NCBI RefSeq assembly: GCF_009363535.1
Contig: NZ_CP045369.1
Span: forward strand, 2,925,001 to 2,989,000
DNA: 64,000 nt
Reading direction: 5' to 3'
Origin: Microbulbifer sp. THAF38
Lineage (GTDB): Bacteria > Pseudomonadota > Gammaproteobacteria > Pseudomonadales > Cellvibrionaceae
Part shown: piece by piece, positions 7,638 through 17,127 of the stretch
How positions within the stretch are numbered: the stretch's first letter is position 1
How the letters are laid out: the number at the start of each line of letters is the position of its first letter
Made by a program: the position numbers and the translations under genes
Notes under the pieces: model-generated
What the model was told of the DNA's origin: nothing
The model's input: the letters and a program-made list of their open reading frames with translations, nothing else
The model's database searches: none

Positions 7638-8786
7638 TTACTGAGCGTGGTGACGCCAAGCGGTTAATTTTGAGAATAGACGTGTCAAGGCCGACTCTAC
7701 ACCTGCCTCAGCTGCCAATCCCATTTTCTTGGCGATATTTTTCTTTTCTTTATATTCCACCTGAAACAGGTCCGCATGTTTTGCACAATCTGTCAGGTAT
7801 TCATCGGAGGTTTTCAGCTCATCCACTAGCCCCATTGCGAGGGCTTTTTGTCCGAACCAAACCTCTCCTGTCGCCACCTTGGCAACATCGAGTTTGGGGC
7901 GATATTCGCTGATAAAGTGCTGGAAAAGTACGTGTATTTCCTCCAGATCACTCTGGAACTTCTCACGTCCCTCTTCGGTATTTTCCCCAAACATAGTGAC
8001 TGTGCGCTTGAATTCACCTGCAGTGAAAAGCTCATAGTCCACATCGTGGCGTTTGAGCAAGCGATTAAAGTTAGGCAGTTGCGCCAATACACCAATAGAC
8101 CCGAGCATAGCGAAGGGCGCAGCAAGAATTCTATCTGCCACACAGGCCATCATATAGCCCCCACTGGCCGCAACCTTATCAACCGCAATGGTGAGCTGAA
8201 TGCCCGCACTTCGGACCCGGGCCAACTGACTTGCCGCTAATCCGTAATTGGCCACCATTCCCCCAGGGCTTTCCAGGCAAAGCAATACTTCATCACCCGC
8301 TTCAGCCACTTGTAGAATAGCGGTTATTTCCTCACGCAAGTGCGATAGGCCACTGGCTTTAATGTCACCATTGAAGTGGGTTACAAAAATGCGTTTGCGT
8401 TCACCCATCGAGTCGGCAGCTTTTTCAGGCGCTTCAGAAGCTGTATCCGTCTGCGGCTCTTTTGTCTCAGCCACTGAGCCTCCCTTGGACGCTTTCTCTT
8501 TCGCCGCTGCCTTATGCCGCTTTACCAGCGCCTTCTCTTCAGCTTTTTTCTCTTTAGCAAGCTGTTTTTTACGCTGATTAAATTCGTGTTTTTCCATCAA
8601 AGCTTCGAGCAAAGTCTCTTTAAACTGCTCATAGCGATCATTCAAGCGAGTAACACTGATATGTCCCTGCACCCTTTCCTTCAGTTGCTCACGATTAGCA
8701 AAAATAAACCCCACCAATACCATTAGAGCTACGATAACGGTAACAATTTTTGCCAAGAAAAGGCCGTATTCAATTAAAAATTCCAC
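7638..8786 (-). CDS. sohB: Inner-membrane peptidase SohB (family S49)
   Basis: SohB is a signal-peptide-peptidase-like serine protease facing the periplasm. The 382-residue protein has one N-terminal membrane segment (residues about 8-30), a charged lysine- and alanine-rich linker (70-130), then the protease domain. The catalytic pair is readable: Ser208 in AASGGYMMA and Lys260 in GEFKRTVTMFGENTEEG. It is about 30 residues longer than E. coli SohB because of the linker. The GTG start at 8786 has GGAG five bases upstream. Its substrate is unknown. Confidence 0.92.
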   Translation of the reverse strand: MEFLIEYGLFLAKIVTVIVALMVLVGFIFANREQLKERVQGHISVTRLNDRYEQFKETLLEALMEKHEFNQRKKQLAKEKKAEEKALVKRHKAAAKEKASKGGSVAETKEPQTDTASEAPEKAADSMGERKRIFVTHFNGDIKASGLSHLREEITAILQVAEAGDEVLLCLESPGGMVANYGLAASQLARVRSAGIQLTIAVDKVAASGGYMMACVADRILAAPFAMLGSIGVLAQLPNFNRLLKRHDVDYELFTAGEFKRTVTMFGENTEEGREKFQSDLEEIHVLFQHFISEYRPKLDVAKVATGEVWFGQKALAMGLVDELKTSDEYLTDCAKHADLFQVEYKEKKNIAKKMGLAAEAGVESALTRLFSKLTAWRHHAQ

Positions 8787-8834
8787 TTATACTCCAGATT
8801 GCTGCCATGCAATTTTGATAATTATTAAGCCACC

Positions 8835-9485
8835 CTACTGCCAACCATCTAAGGCAGAGGTCGCCTGCTGATTTAATGGACGCGCCAATAAGCCACCGTG
8901 ACTGATACGCACTTCGTAAACTGCACCGTCTTCCATGGGCAGAAAGGTTGCGCTTCCATAAACCGCGTCAACGAAAGGCAGATTTTTATCAAAGCCACGC
9001 ACAAATTGCCAAATATCGACGCCATAATTGGTGCCATCAATTTGATGTACAGAGCGTTCACGAATTCGTTCATCTTGCAAAGTAAGGTAGCGGCCGCTCA
9101 GGCGATCCAATCGGTAAGCAGGCTCAATACCCCAGCGCGCCAAAGGCCCTTGCCACTTCAGCATACGGGCATCCAGCTGCCATTGGTCACCGTATAATTC
9201 AAACTTTTGCGAAATACCATCGGCATCAGAAAATTTCACTTCAAACTGCTGCTCAGCAATTTTTCTAAATGACACGATACCAACACTTTGCTCATTGGCT
9301 AGGTTTCGATAGCTGTATACATCTGCTGCAACCAAAACGATCCAGAGTGCTAAACCAAAAAAAACCAGCCCAACAGAACCCCGCAAAAACCCCATCACCC
9401 AAGTGCCCCCCAACAACACTCTCGCGCCCCAAAAAACGAGGAGCAGTGCCACTATAGCTATTAGGAAGGTAATCACGATATACAT
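8835..9485 (-). CDS. Conserved membrane-anchored protein of unknown function
   Basis: This protein has 216 residues. Two hydrophobic segments occupy residues 1-24 and 32-56; the rest is a soluble, beta-rich domain (FEVKFSDADGISQKFELYGD, KWQGPLARWGIEPAYRLDRL, GVDIWQFVRGF). I recall similar proteins next to nudC or sohB in Pseudomonas, sometimes annotated loosely as cation or multidrug efflux proteins, but nothing here supports transport. It is co-directional with sohB (48 bases) and nudC (45 bases) and may share a transcript with them. Confidence 0.7.
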   Translation of the reverse strand: MYIVITFLIAIVALLLVFWGARVLLGGTWVMGFLRGSVGLVFFGLALWIVLVAADVYSYRNLANEQSVGIVSFRKIAEQQFEVKFSDADGISQKFELYGDQWQLDARMLKWQGPLARWGIEPAYRLDRLSGRYLTLQDERIRERSVHQIDGTNYGVDIWQFVRGFDKNLPFVDAVYGSATFLPMEDGAVYEVRISHGGLLARPLNQQATSALDGWQ

Positions 9486-9530
9486 GTCGATATTTAACTC
9501 CTCTCTGCTAATTCTGTAGGAACAGAAGGT

Positions 9531-10346
9531 TTACGACTTCTTTCCAGTTGTCATTAAGTTGGAAAAGGTATGGATCAACTGTCCGGATAAAGTTTGCACC
9601 GGCGGAATGGCGGGTAGAGAACGATAATGAAACCACTGTGCCTCCTCAATCTCATTCGGATCGGGGCAGAGCTCGCCCCCCTGCCACTCGGCCAAATATC
9701 CCAACATCAACTGACCGGGGAAAGGCCAAGGCTGACTGCCGACATACTTAAGGTTTCCAACTTCAAGCCCAACCTCTTCCCTGACTTCCCGCTTCAAAGC
9801 TTGTTCAGCGCTCTCCCCCGGCTCGATAAATCCAGCCAGCGCGGTATAAGTGATATTTCTACGATTGGCATGACGGGCCAGCAGGCATTCCTCCCCGCGG
9901 GTCACCAACATAATGACGCAGGGAGAAATTCTCGGATAAACCGTCAACTGACAGCTTGAACAGGTCCTAGCGCGATCAATGGAATGGTAATGTGTTGGCG
10001 TACCGCAACGTCCACAAAAACGGTGATCGCGATCCCAGTAGGCGACCTGTAGTGCCCGCCCAGCCAGGGCAAATAAATGCTCCTCGGTAGCAGTGAGCAA
10101 ACTGCGCAGATTGCGCCAGTTGTGCCCCCGAATCTCGAACTGAGCAGATAAAACTCGAACGCCGCAACTGTGGCCGCCTAACTCACCGAGATAGTGGCTT
10201 GAGATAACAGCCTCAGGCGGCAGCAGACCTGCCTCGTGAATAAACTGATCTCCAATACAGAGAACCAGACCCTCTGCCACAATAATTTGCTGGGAGAACT
10301 CCGGGGCTTCCCAAACATTTGCGGCGGGCTCAAAGCGATCTACCAA
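9531..10346 (-). CDS. nudC: NAD+ diphosphatase / NAD-capped RNA hydrolase NudC
   Basis: NudC cleaves NAD(H) to NMN and AMP and removes NAD caps from RNA 5' ends. The protein has a four-cysteine zinc ribbon (CGRCGTPT ... CSSC), the Nudix box GFIEPGESAEQALKREVREE with the following VGLE, and the family-specific SQPWPFPGQLMLGY motif that marks NADH pyrophosphatases. I start it at TTG 10346, seven bases after AAAGGAG, giving 271 residues (E. coli 257); the frame is open further upstream but would overlap fimL. It lies 20 bases downstream of fimL and is probably translated from the same mRNA. Confidence 0.92.
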   Translation of the reverse strand: MVDRFEPAANVWEAPEFSQQIIVAEGLVLCIGDQFIHEAGLLPPEAVISSHYLGELGGHSCGVRVLSAQFEIRGHNWRNLRSLLTATEEHLFALAGRALQVAYWDRDHRFCGRCGTPTHYHSIDRARTCSSCQLTVYPRISPCVIMLVTRGEECLLARHANRRNITYTALAGFIEPGESAEQALKREVREEVGLEVGNLKYVGSQPWPFPGQLMLGYLAEWQGGELCPDPNEIEEAQWFHYRSLPAIPPVQTLSGQLIHTFSNLMTTGKKS

Positions 10347-10366
10347 AAAGTGACTCCTTTCTCCAA

Positions 10367-12076
10367 CTAGGCCGCTTCTACAGGGCAACCCAGTGCTGCC
10401 AAGCTTTCCACCGCAAGATTCAATGATTGAACATCTGCCTGACGATGCAGTTTTACTTCACCGAGATAGTATTCAAGGCTGATAATCGCATCGGCAAAAA
10501 TATCCAGCAGCTGCTCAACTTCGGGAGCAGCATCATGCCGATCCACTACGGTTTCCACAAAATTCAGCAACCCCTCAACCACTGCTGCAGCACGGCGAAG
10601 ATTGAGTACGATCAAGCCGCCCCGAACGGAATTCAGAGTGGTGGAGACATTGCGAATATGGCCGTGATCAAAGCCAGAATCCGCATAAGCAGCCAGCGCC
10701 CTCTTAATTAGGGCAAGTCCCGCTTCGGCCTCCTTAAGCACCGCAACCTCAGCCTCGGCCAGTTGGCTGTGCTCAAAAGCAATATCGGCGTGACCATATT
10801 CATCGAGGTCAATACTGGTGCTATGTTTCAAGGCTCGCACGGTGCTGTCCACCATCAAGACTTGGCCTGTGAGTTTCTGTAGCGCAGCGTCTGCAACAGA
10901 ACCACCAGCACCGGCTGCACTTTGGTACTCGGCTACGGCGTTGCGCAGGCTCTCCCCAATTCGCCTGAAGTTAAGCATTTGCAATGTTCCGGCGACTCTC
11001 TGCAAGGTACTAGTGAGGCCATCATCCTCATCAAGACCTGATACGCCGATCATCTCGATATCATCCAGCATTCGTCGCACGCTGGACAACTCCTCATCCA
11101 GAGCACCGGCAACGGCTGAAATAGCAGTAGCACCGGGGCCGCCGAGGCTTGCCCGCTCTCTCTCCAGCTCATCCTCAGTGTAATCAAGCTCTTCCGCTGA
11201 GAAGGCTTTAAGCAACTTTTCCCCACTTTCATTGGGTCGAGAAAGGGCCAACCAATAGATACACTCTTTTAACAGGATCGGCGGTGCCGGTTGATCCAAA
11301 GCCGTATCACACTCTTTTTGCAATGCGCGCAACCAGCGATCAAACATGCTGAAGACCATTACCCGCGAACGGCTGATACGCATTTCAGCAGCAGCCATGC
11401 CGCCGAGGGCCGCACCGGCTACCAGCCATAGACGCCCATTGGGGCGGCCCGTGGTAATACTGGCGATGCGCTCCAGTGCCCGCGCCATCATGGTAAAAGC
11501 CGGCCCCCTGGGCTTGCCGCGCAATAGTGCCAGCAAACCCACTTGGTACATATGGCGAAACCTACGCACAAAACTGCGCAAATCCTCGGACATTACTGCC
11601 GATGCCCCTAAGCCAGGTAGCGAGGCACTGAGGTTACAGCGGTAAAAATGGCTCTCCGGCACAGGGGGCTGGGAGCGCGCTGCACGTAAATTATTAATAA
11701 AAGGTATTAGTAGTTCGGGGCGGGCGATCGCCCGGCTCTGTACAAAATCAAGATAGCGGCCGAGTACATAAAAGCCCGTACCCAGGGCTTCCATCAGTTC
11801 TTCCGTAGGCTGTTGGCGCCCCTCTAAAACCTCGGTTAAAGCGGCGATCTTTTCCTGCGTTAGTAATTCACCCGCGTGGAGTTGCACCATCTGCAAGACC
11901 CCACTCACTTGCCTGAGAGCAGAAATACACTGCTCCAGCGACTGTTTCTGGGTGGTATCTGCTGCAAATTTATCCAGGTGAGCGGCAGCATTGTCTATCG
12001 CAACAACCAGCTCGTCCTTGACTACATTGACAGAAGTGATGTTGATCTTGCGCAATTCACTTTTTGCCTGCACCAC
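10367..12076 (-). CDS. fimL: FimL, ChpA-like regulator of twitching and cAMP signalling
   Basis: In Pseudomonas aeruginosa, FimL resembles the N-terminal region of the type IV pilus chemotaxis kinase ChpA, promotes cAMP production through the adenylate cyclase CyaB, and sits beside nudC as here. The protein of about 569 residues carries Hpt-like helical repeats but lacks phosphorylatable histidines. The motif that is H-G-T-L-Q-M-V in ChpA reads SGVLQMVQL (Ser58); a second reads AGTLQMLNF (Ala362); a third reads SVRGGLIVLN (Arg485). So it should work as a scaffold rather than a phosphotransfer protein. GTG 12076 is chosen because AGGAAG lies six bases upstream; a TTG at 12100 is the alternative. 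Confidence 0.82.
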   Translation of the reverse strand: MVQAKSELRKINITSVNVVKDELVVAIDNAAAHLDKFAADTTQKQSLEQCISALRQVSGVLQMVQLHAGELLTQEKIAALTEVLEGRQQPTEELMEALGTGFYVLGRYLDFVQSRAIARPELLIPFINNLRAARSQPPVPESHFYRCNLSASLPGLGASAVMSEDLRSFVRRFRHMYQVGLLALLRGKPRGPAFTMMARALERIASITTGRPNGRLWLVAGAALGGMAAAEMRISRSRVMVFSMFDRWLRALQKECDTALDQPAPPILLKECIYWLALSRPNESGEKLLKAFSAEELDYTEDELERERASLGGPGATAISAVAGALDEELSSVRRMLDDIEMIGVSGLDEDDGLTSTLQRVAGTLQMLNFRRIGESLRNAVAEYQSAAGAGGSVADAALQKLTGQVLMVDSTVRALKHSTSIDLDEYGHADIAFEHSQLAEAEVAVLKEAEAGLALIKRALAAYADSGFDHGHIRNVSTTLNSVRGGLIVLNLRRAAAVVEGLLNFVETVVDRHDAAPEVEQLLDIFADAIISLEYYLGEVKLHRQADVQSLNLAVESLAALGCPVEAA

Positions 12077-12443
12077 TGCATTCTTCCTGTAACCGAACAA
12101 AAAACAACCAACTCAAAAAGAGTAGGCCTAATAAACGGCAATTTATACCAATAGTGAAAAGAGTCCACCTTTCCTCAGACAATTTCCACCGAATATTCGA
12201 CAAAACTTCTGGCAATAAGGCAACGACCCTTAAATTACTTGAATTTTCCAGAAAACCCAGTAGCGTTTGATACTTTGATATTTGCGTCTGTACGCATTTT
12301 GTTCTTGCGCACAAAAAACAACCAACACTAGAAATATTGCCGCAAGAGGAAGAGACATGGTAACCGGGCAGATCATTGCCATGCACCATTCCCTCCCAAG
12401 ACTCCAATTTGGCCCAGAACTGGGTAAACCAGGGAAGTAAAAG
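12077..12443. other. Divergent intergenic region between fimL and nhaB
   Basis: This AT-rich region must hold the promoters for fimL (minus) and nhaB (plus). An 11-base string AAAAAACAACC occurs twice (around 12099 and 12311). A small inverted repeat TGCG-N6-CGCA lies near 12286. A short plus-strand frame near its right end is listed separately. No longer reading frame here looks real. Confidence 0.5.
12357..12440 (+). CDS. Candidate 27-residue leader ORF before nhaB
   Basis: A short frame (ATG 12357 to TAA 12438-12440) encodes M-V-T-G-Q-I-I-A-M-H-H and then a P/L/G-rich end. It has a good ribosome site, GAGGAAG four bases before the ATG. It stops three bases before the nhaB ATG, and the nhaB ribosome site (GGGAAG) lies within its last codons. 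That arrangement suits translational coupling or a leader peptide. The peptide matches nothing that I know; it may be chance. Confidence 0.4.
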   Translation: MVTGQIIAMHHSLPRLQFGPELGKPGK

Positions 12444-13979
12444 ATGAATACCTACAACAATGCAATTACGGCTTCCGGAAACGGTTTTGGGAGAGCCTTT
12501 GCTGAGAATTTTCTCGGCGAAGCCCCTGACTGGTACAAACTAACCATCGCCGCCTTCCTGCTGTTAAATCCACTCATACTCTATGTCAGCAGTCCCTTTG
12601 TCACCGGCTGGGTATTAATCGGAGAATTTATCTTTACCCTAGCCATGGCCTTAAAATGTTACCCGCTGCAACCCGGAGGCCTGCTTGCCATTGAGGCCGT
12701 CCTAATGGGTATGACCAGCACCGATGCGGTTTACCACGAAGTGGTAGAGAATATCGAAGTTATTTTGCTGCTGATGTTTATGGTAGCCGGCATCTACTTT
12801 ATGAAGAGCCTGCTGCTGTTTGTGTTCACCAAGATCCTGATCCATGTAAATTCTAAAAGCCTGCTCTCACTATTATTCTGTGCCGTAGCAGCTGTGCTTT
12901 CTGCCTTCCTGGATGCGCTCACCGTAACCGCTGTATTGATTGCCGTTGCCGTGGGCTTTTACTCGGTCTATCACCGGGTTGCATCACAACAACCCCACCA
13001 CCATCATGGCCACGACCACTCCAACGATGAGCAGGTTGTGGAGTATCACCGCGAGGACCTTGACCAGTTCCGAGCCTACTTGCGCAGCCTGATCATGCAC
13101 GGTGCCGTAGGCACCGCACTGGGGGGAGTGTGTACTCTGGTAGGCGAACCACAAAACCTCCTGATTGCTGAGAAAGCCAGCTGGGATTTCGTACAGTTTT
13201 TCCTGCAAATGGCTCCAGTAACTATCCCCACCTTAATCGCGGGCCTTGTGACCTGTGTGCTTTTGGAAAAGATCAAACGATTTGGTTACGGCGCCCAGCT
13301 TCCCCTCGCCGTTAGGGAAGTTTTAGTGAATTTTTCACGAGAAGAAGAAAGCAAGCGTACCAGCGCACAAGTCGCCGAGCTCTGGGTCCAGGGCATTGTT
13401 GCCCTGATGCTAGTATTCGCCTTAGCGTTTCACGTTGCTGAAGTCGGTATTATCGGACTGATGATTATTGTTTTACTGACCGCCTTCAATGGAGTGGTTC
13501 AGGAAGCTCGTATTGGTCACGCTTTTGAGGAAGCTCTGCCTTTTACCGCGCTTTTAGTGGTGTTCTTTGCGATCGTTGCAGTCATCCATCAGCAGGAGCT
13601 GTTTGAGCCAGTGACTCACTTCGTATTGTCGCAAAAGCCGGAACAGCAGCCGGGTTTGTTATTTGTCGCTAATGGTATTTTGTCCATGATCAGCGATAAC
13701 GTGTTCGTAGCCACGGTATATATCAATGAAGTTAAATCCGCTCTCCTTGCAGGCGAAATTACCCGAGAGCATTTTGACAAACTAGCCATTGCCATTAACA
13801 CGGGGACCAACTTACCAAGTGTCGCCACTCCCAATGGCCAGGCAGCTTTCCTGTTTCTTCTAACCTCCGCTCTTGCTCCGTTAATTCGCCTTTCTTATGG
13901 CCGCATGGTTCTTATGGCTCTACCCTACACACTGGTGCTCAGCACGGTTGCGCTACTTTGTGTGATTTTCGCACTGTAG
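12444..13979 (+). CDS. nhaB: Na+/H+ antiporter NhaB
   Basis: NhaB exports sodium in exchange for protons across the inner membrane, which matters for growth in salt. The 511-residue protein has about 12 hydrophobic segments and NhaB marks such as GEAPDWYKL near the start, [51 protein letters not shown] and [21 protein letters not shown] histidine-rich loop ([13 protein letters not shown], about residues 184-196) lies between membrane segments. I do not recall such a dense histidine run in E. coli NhaB. A bidirectional terminator follows. Upstream is a possible coupled leader ORF. Confidence 0.94.
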   Translation: MNTYNNAITASGNGFGRAFAENFLGEAPDWYKLTIAAFLLLNPLILYVSSPFVTGWVLIGEFIFTLAMALKCYPLQPGGLLAIEAVLMGMTSTDAVYHEVVENIEVILLLMFMVAGIYFMKSLLLFVFTKILIHVNSKSLLSLLFCAVAAVLSAFLDALTVTAVLIAVAVGFYSVYHRVASQQPHHHHGHDHSNDEQVVEYHREDLDQFRAYLRSLIMHGAVGTALGGVCTLVGEPQNLLIAEKASWDFVQFFLQMAPVTIPTLIAGLVTCVLLEKIKRFGYGAQLPLAVREVLVNFSREEESKRTSAQVAELWVQGIVALMLVFALAFHVAEVGIIGLMIIVLLTAFNGVVQEARIGHAFEEALPFTALLVVFFAIVAVIHQQELFEPVTHFVLSQKPEQQPGLLFVANGILSMISDNVFVATVYINEVKSALLAGEITREHFDKLAIAINTGTNLPSVATPNGQAAFLFLLTSALAPLIRLSYGRMVLMALPYTLVLSTVALLCVIFAL

Positions 13980-14060
13980 GGAGTAACTTGCCGGCTAATA
14001 ACCAGATTAAACCGGCAGCCTCAAGATGGTGGCCCAATGAAGTGAAGACAGCCATCAATA

Positions 14061-14085
14061 AAAAAGCCCGCAAAGCGGGCTTTTT
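14061..14085. terminator. Bidirectional terminator between nhaB and dnaQ
   Basis: AAAAAGCCCGC-AAA-GCGGGCTTTTT forms a GC stem with an A run on one side and a T run on the other. It sits between two convergent genes and can serve both. Confidence 0.9.
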
Positions 14086-14090
14086 ATATA

Positions 14091-14819
14091 TCACCAGAAA
14101 TGTTTTCCGGCGGATTTCTGCAATAGCTCAAGCATGGACAAATGTGCCTCCTGTTCTTGTGCCGAAGCTTGGATTACTGTGAGGCGGGGCCGGCTTTGGG
14201 ATAGCCTGCGGATGACTGCGGACTTGACCTCCCCCTGTGCCTGCTCACCTTCCTCAGAATTCTGTCCATCACCTCCCTGAGCCAAACCTAGATCGGTTTG
14301 ACCGCCAGTCATCATCAAATAGACGTCGGCGAGTATCTCCGCATCTAGGAGGGCGCCATGCAGATCACGCTGGGAATTATCGACAAAATAGCGCTTACAA
14401 AGCGCATCCAGGTTATTCTTTTGTCCTGGATGCTTTTCTCGTGCCAGAGCCAGGGTGTCAAGCACACTGCAATGCGCATTTACATGCTGCCAACGTGGAC
14501 TGCCCAGCAACTTTAACTCGGCATTGATAAAGCCAACATCAAACGGCGCGTTGTGAATAACGAGTTCAGCGCCCTCACAGAAAGCCATAAAGTCATCGGC
14601 AATCTGGGCAAAGACTGGCTTATCAGCAAGAAACTCATTGGTAATGCCGTGAACTTCTATCGCGCCGTCTTCAACCTGCCGCTGCGGATTAATATATTGA
14701 TGATAGTGGCGCCCAGTGAGCTTGCGATTTTCAAGCTCTACACAGCCAATCTCAATAATCCGGTGACCGTTCTTGGGATCTAGACCGGTAGTTTCAGTAT
14801 CCAGTACAACCTGGCGCAT
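14091..14819 (-). CDS. dnaQ: DNA polymerase III epsilon subunit (proofreading exonuclease)
   Basis: This is the 3'-5' exonuclease that proofreads replication. All three Exo motifs are visible: VVLDTETTGLDP with Asp7 and Glu9; HNAPFDVGFINAEL near residue 93-106; and HGALLDAEILADVY near 160, with the catalytic His and Asp. Length (242) matches E. coli DnaQ (243). The C-terminal tail after residue 175 is glutamine- and glycine-rich, as expected for the linker to the polymerase subunit. It is the third gene of a methyltransferase-rnhA-dnaQ run; in E. coli rnhA and dnaQ are divergent instead. Confidence 0.95.
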   Translation of the reverse strand: MRQVVLDTETTGLDPKNGHRIIEIGCVELENRKLTGRHYHQYINPQRQVEDGAIEVHGITNEFLADKPVFAQIADDFMAFCEGAELVIHNAPFDVGFINAELKLLGSPRWQHVNAHCSVLDTLALAREKHPGQKNNLDALCKRYFVDNSQRDLHGALLDAEILADVYLMMTGGQTDLGLAQGGDGQNSEEGEQAQGEVKSAVIRRLSQSRPRLTVIQASAQEQEAHLSMLELLQKSAGKHFW

Positions 14820-14838
14820 GGTTCACTCCCCGTTAGAA

Positions 14839-15294
14839 TTACAGCTCATCTATACCGCGGTTGGCCAGCTGGTCAGCCCTCTCATTACCGGGATGGCCCG
14901 CATGCCCCTTCACCCAATGCCACTCCACCTGATGCTTGGCAACACCTTCGTCTAACTGCTGCCAGAGATCCGCATTTTTTACTGGCTTTTTACTCGCTGT
15001 CTTCCAGCCATTCTTTTTCCAGTTGTTGATCCAACCGGTGATCCCCTGCCTCAGGTATTGAGAGTCGGTATGTAAATCAACCTGACAGGGCTGTTTCAGG
15101 GCTTCCAACGCCTTAATCGCAGCCATTAATTCCATGCGATTATTGGTGGTATGAGACTCTCCTCCACATAATTCTTTTTCGTGTTCCCCGTAAACCAGCA
15201 GGGCTCCCCAGCCTCCTGGCCCGGGATTGCCGCGGCAGGCGCCGTCGGTGTAGATGGTAATTTGCTTCAAAATCAATGCCAAAAATTGGAACAA
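14839..15294 (-). CDS. rnhA: Ribonuclease HI
   Basis: RNase HI cuts the RNA strand of RNA-DNA hybrids. The protein shows [19 protein letters not shown] (first Asp), [18 protein letters not shown] (Glu), [11 protein letters not shown] (Asp) and [18 protein letters not shown] (His, Asp), so the full active site is present. The basic handle [16 protein letters not shown] is also kept. No ATG is in a sensible place: the frame opens at TTG 15294 with GGAAG five bases upstream, giving eight residues more than E. coli; an internal TTG (K-Q-I-T-I) would match E. coli but has no ribosome site. It lies 27 bases after the methyltransferase gene and 19 before dnaQ. Confidence 0.94.
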   Translation of the reverse strand: MFQFLALILKQITIYTDGACRGNPGPGGWGALLVYGEHEKELCGGESHTTNNRMELMAAIKALEALKQPCQVDLHTDSQYLRQGITGWINNWKKNGWKTASKKPVKNADLWQQLDEGVAKHQVEWHWVKGHAGHPGNERADQLANRGIDEL

Positions 15295-15321
15295 AACGAC
15301 TTCCAGGTGACCTCACCATGG

Positions 15322-16110
15322 TTATCGCTTCTGATGCTTTTCCCGTGCGGCCACACGAGGGCTTGTAGGTGTTGCCACCAGGGCAGGCTTTCGCTCAGTG
15401 CGCCAATCGATCTTGATTGCCCGCACCCGTGCCACTTCTTTGCGCGCGACTATGATGTAAAACCCCCCCCAAGGCAAGCGTAAGCGGGTGGCCAGCCGCT
15501 CCATCCAGGCAGTCTTGGCGAGGAGCTCGCGCTGCTGCAATGGCAGGCGAAAAAAGCCTCGATGCAGCTGTTCAGCCTGGAGATCCAGCAAATTCATCCA
15601 GTCGGCGACTCTGGCCGCGCGCAGCTGGTTACCCTTTTGATAGGCGCCACGGGAAAACAACAAGCGTGACAGACCCAACAGGGAAAAGGGGTTGAACCCC
15701 ATCAACAGCATATGGCCACCAGGTATTAAAACCCTGGCCGCCTCGCGTAATACCTGGTGAGGATGAGTAGAGAAGTCCAACAAATGATGCAATACGACCA
15801 CATCAATCGATTCAGAAGGAAGGGGTAACTGCTCCAACTCAACAATGGCCGCTCCCTTCTGCTCAGGGCTCACCGCCAAGCGGAAACAGTGATTAATCCG
15901 ACTGGAAGCAGCAAAATCCACTGCATCGGTAACCCCCGCCTGCAACAGATGGTATCCAAAGAACCCCTCGATCAGAGGCTGGGTCAAGGCCAGTTGCTGG
16001 GAAAGGATTTCCTGCCCCAGACTGCTTGAAAACCAATGGGATAGAGCTGGACTGGCTTTGCCCAGTTGCGATGCTTCTATTGATACTCGAGATCTGGACT
16101 TATCAGTCAT
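15322..16110 (-). CDS. Class I SAM-dependent methyltransferase
   Basis: This 262-residue protein belongs to the Methyltransf_11 type. The SAM-binding half is atypical at motif I, but the post-II and III regions are clear: IDVVVLHHLLDFSTHPHQVL, then EAARVLIPGGHMLLMGFNPF and SLLGL. The same gene sits between gloB and rnhA in Pseudomonas and relatives, often annotated only as methyltransferase. Its substrate is not known. ATG 16110 has AGGAG five bases upstream. It is divergent from gloB, with the two sharing a 230-base promoter region. Confidence 0.83.
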   Translation of the reverse strand: MTDKSRSRVSIEASQLGKASPALSHWFSSSLGQEILSQQLALTQPLIEGFFGYHLLQAGVTDAVDFAASSRINHCFRLAVSPEQKGAAIVELEQLPLPSESIDVVVLHHLLDFSTHPHQVLREAARVLIPGGHMLLMGFNPFSLLGLSRLLFSRGAYQKGNQLRAARVADWMNLLDLQAEQLHRGFFRLPLQQRELLAKTAWMERLATRLRLPWGGFYIIVARKEVARVRAIKIDWRTERKPALVATPTSPRVAAREKHQKR

Positions 16111-16344
16111 TCAGTCTCCTTATTTAATCTCCTTACTGACCAGGTAAAACCAAACTTACAATCCTGGGTTTTTAATAGCCATCTCTTATTAGTGAGTTCT
16201 GGGTGTCAGGGAGTTTAACATCACATCGAACTTTCATTTCCAAGTCACGAGGGAAAGCATATAACCTGGTAATTACCCCACTCCACATCTTTTCCTTAAT
16301 ATCCATGGTATCGTTCCAAGATTGAGTTGGCAGGCAGGACTAAC

Positions 16345-17127
16345 ATGCTCTCCGTAACCCCTATACCCGCGTTGAGTGATAACTATATCTGGCATCTTGA
16401 GAAAGATGGTGAGCACTGGGTTGTCGATCCAGGTGAGGCTGAACCCGTTATCGATGCCTTACAGGGTAAATCCCTTAATGGCATATTAATCACTCACCAT
16501 CACTTCGATCACACCGGTGGGATTAAAGCGCTACAGAAACACTATGGATGCCCGGTATTCGGGCCCGAATCCATCAAGGGCGTGACCAATCCAATTGCCG
16601 GTGGAAATACTTTTTTACTGTTGGGACTCCCGATGGAGGTCTGGGATATCCCCGGCCATACTCTGGACCACCTGGCAATAATTCTGAAAGAAGAGTCTCC
16701 TGACGGCAGCCTGCAACCGCACCTCTTCTGCGGCGACACACTTTTTGCCGCCGGCTGTGGTCGCATATTTGAGGGAACCCCAAAGCAGATGCTCAACTCC
16801 CTACAAAAGTTAACCGGCCTGCCAGAACATACCCTCGTATATTGTGCGCACGAATACACTCTCGGCAACCTCCGCTTTGCCCATACCGTAGAACCGGGCA
16901 ATAGCGCCGTTAGTGAACGGCTGGCCCAGAGCCAAATCCTTCGGCAGGCTGGTGAAGCAACTCTACCATCCACCATCGCTAAAGAGCTGGCAACAAACCC
17001 CTTCCTGCGCTGCCATATTGCCGAGGTTGCGCAAAGTGGCGCCCACCACCTAGGCCGGAATACACCTGAGCAACTCGATGAAGTCGAAATATTTGCTAGC
17101 TTGCGCGACTGGAAAGACCACTTCTAA
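16345..17127 (+). CDS. gloB: Hydroxyacylglutathione hydrolase (glyoxalase II)
   Basis: Glyoxalase II splits S-D-lactoylglutathione into D-lactate and glutathione, the second step of methylglyoxal detoxification. It has the metallo-beta-lactamase metal motif THHHFDHTGG, then the later ligands PGHTLDH, FCGDTLFAAGCGRIFEG and YCAHEYTLGNLRFA. Length of 260 fits the family (E. coli 251). ATG 16345 has AGGA five bases upstream; a TTG at 16327 is a poorer choice. It fits with the glutathione reductase gene elsewhere in the window. Confidence 0.95.
   Translation: MLSVTPIPALSDNYIWHLEKDGEHWVVDPGEAEPVIDALQGKSLNGILITHHHFDHTGGIKALQKHYGCPVFGPESIKGVTNPIAGGNTFLLLGLPMEVWDIPGHTLDHLAIILKEESPDGSLQPHLFCGDTLFAAGCGRIFEGTPKQMLNSLQKLTGLPEHTLVYCAHEYTLGNLRFAHTVEPGNSAVSERLAQSQILRQAGEATLPSTIAKELATNPFLRCHIAEVAQSGAHHLGRNTPEQLDEVEIFASLRDWKDHF

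Noticed and set aside
12057..12407. A 116-codon minus-strand open frame upstream of fimL
   Set aside because: It overlaps the fimL start region in another frame, has an unlikely cysteine-rich composition and lacks a good ribosome site.
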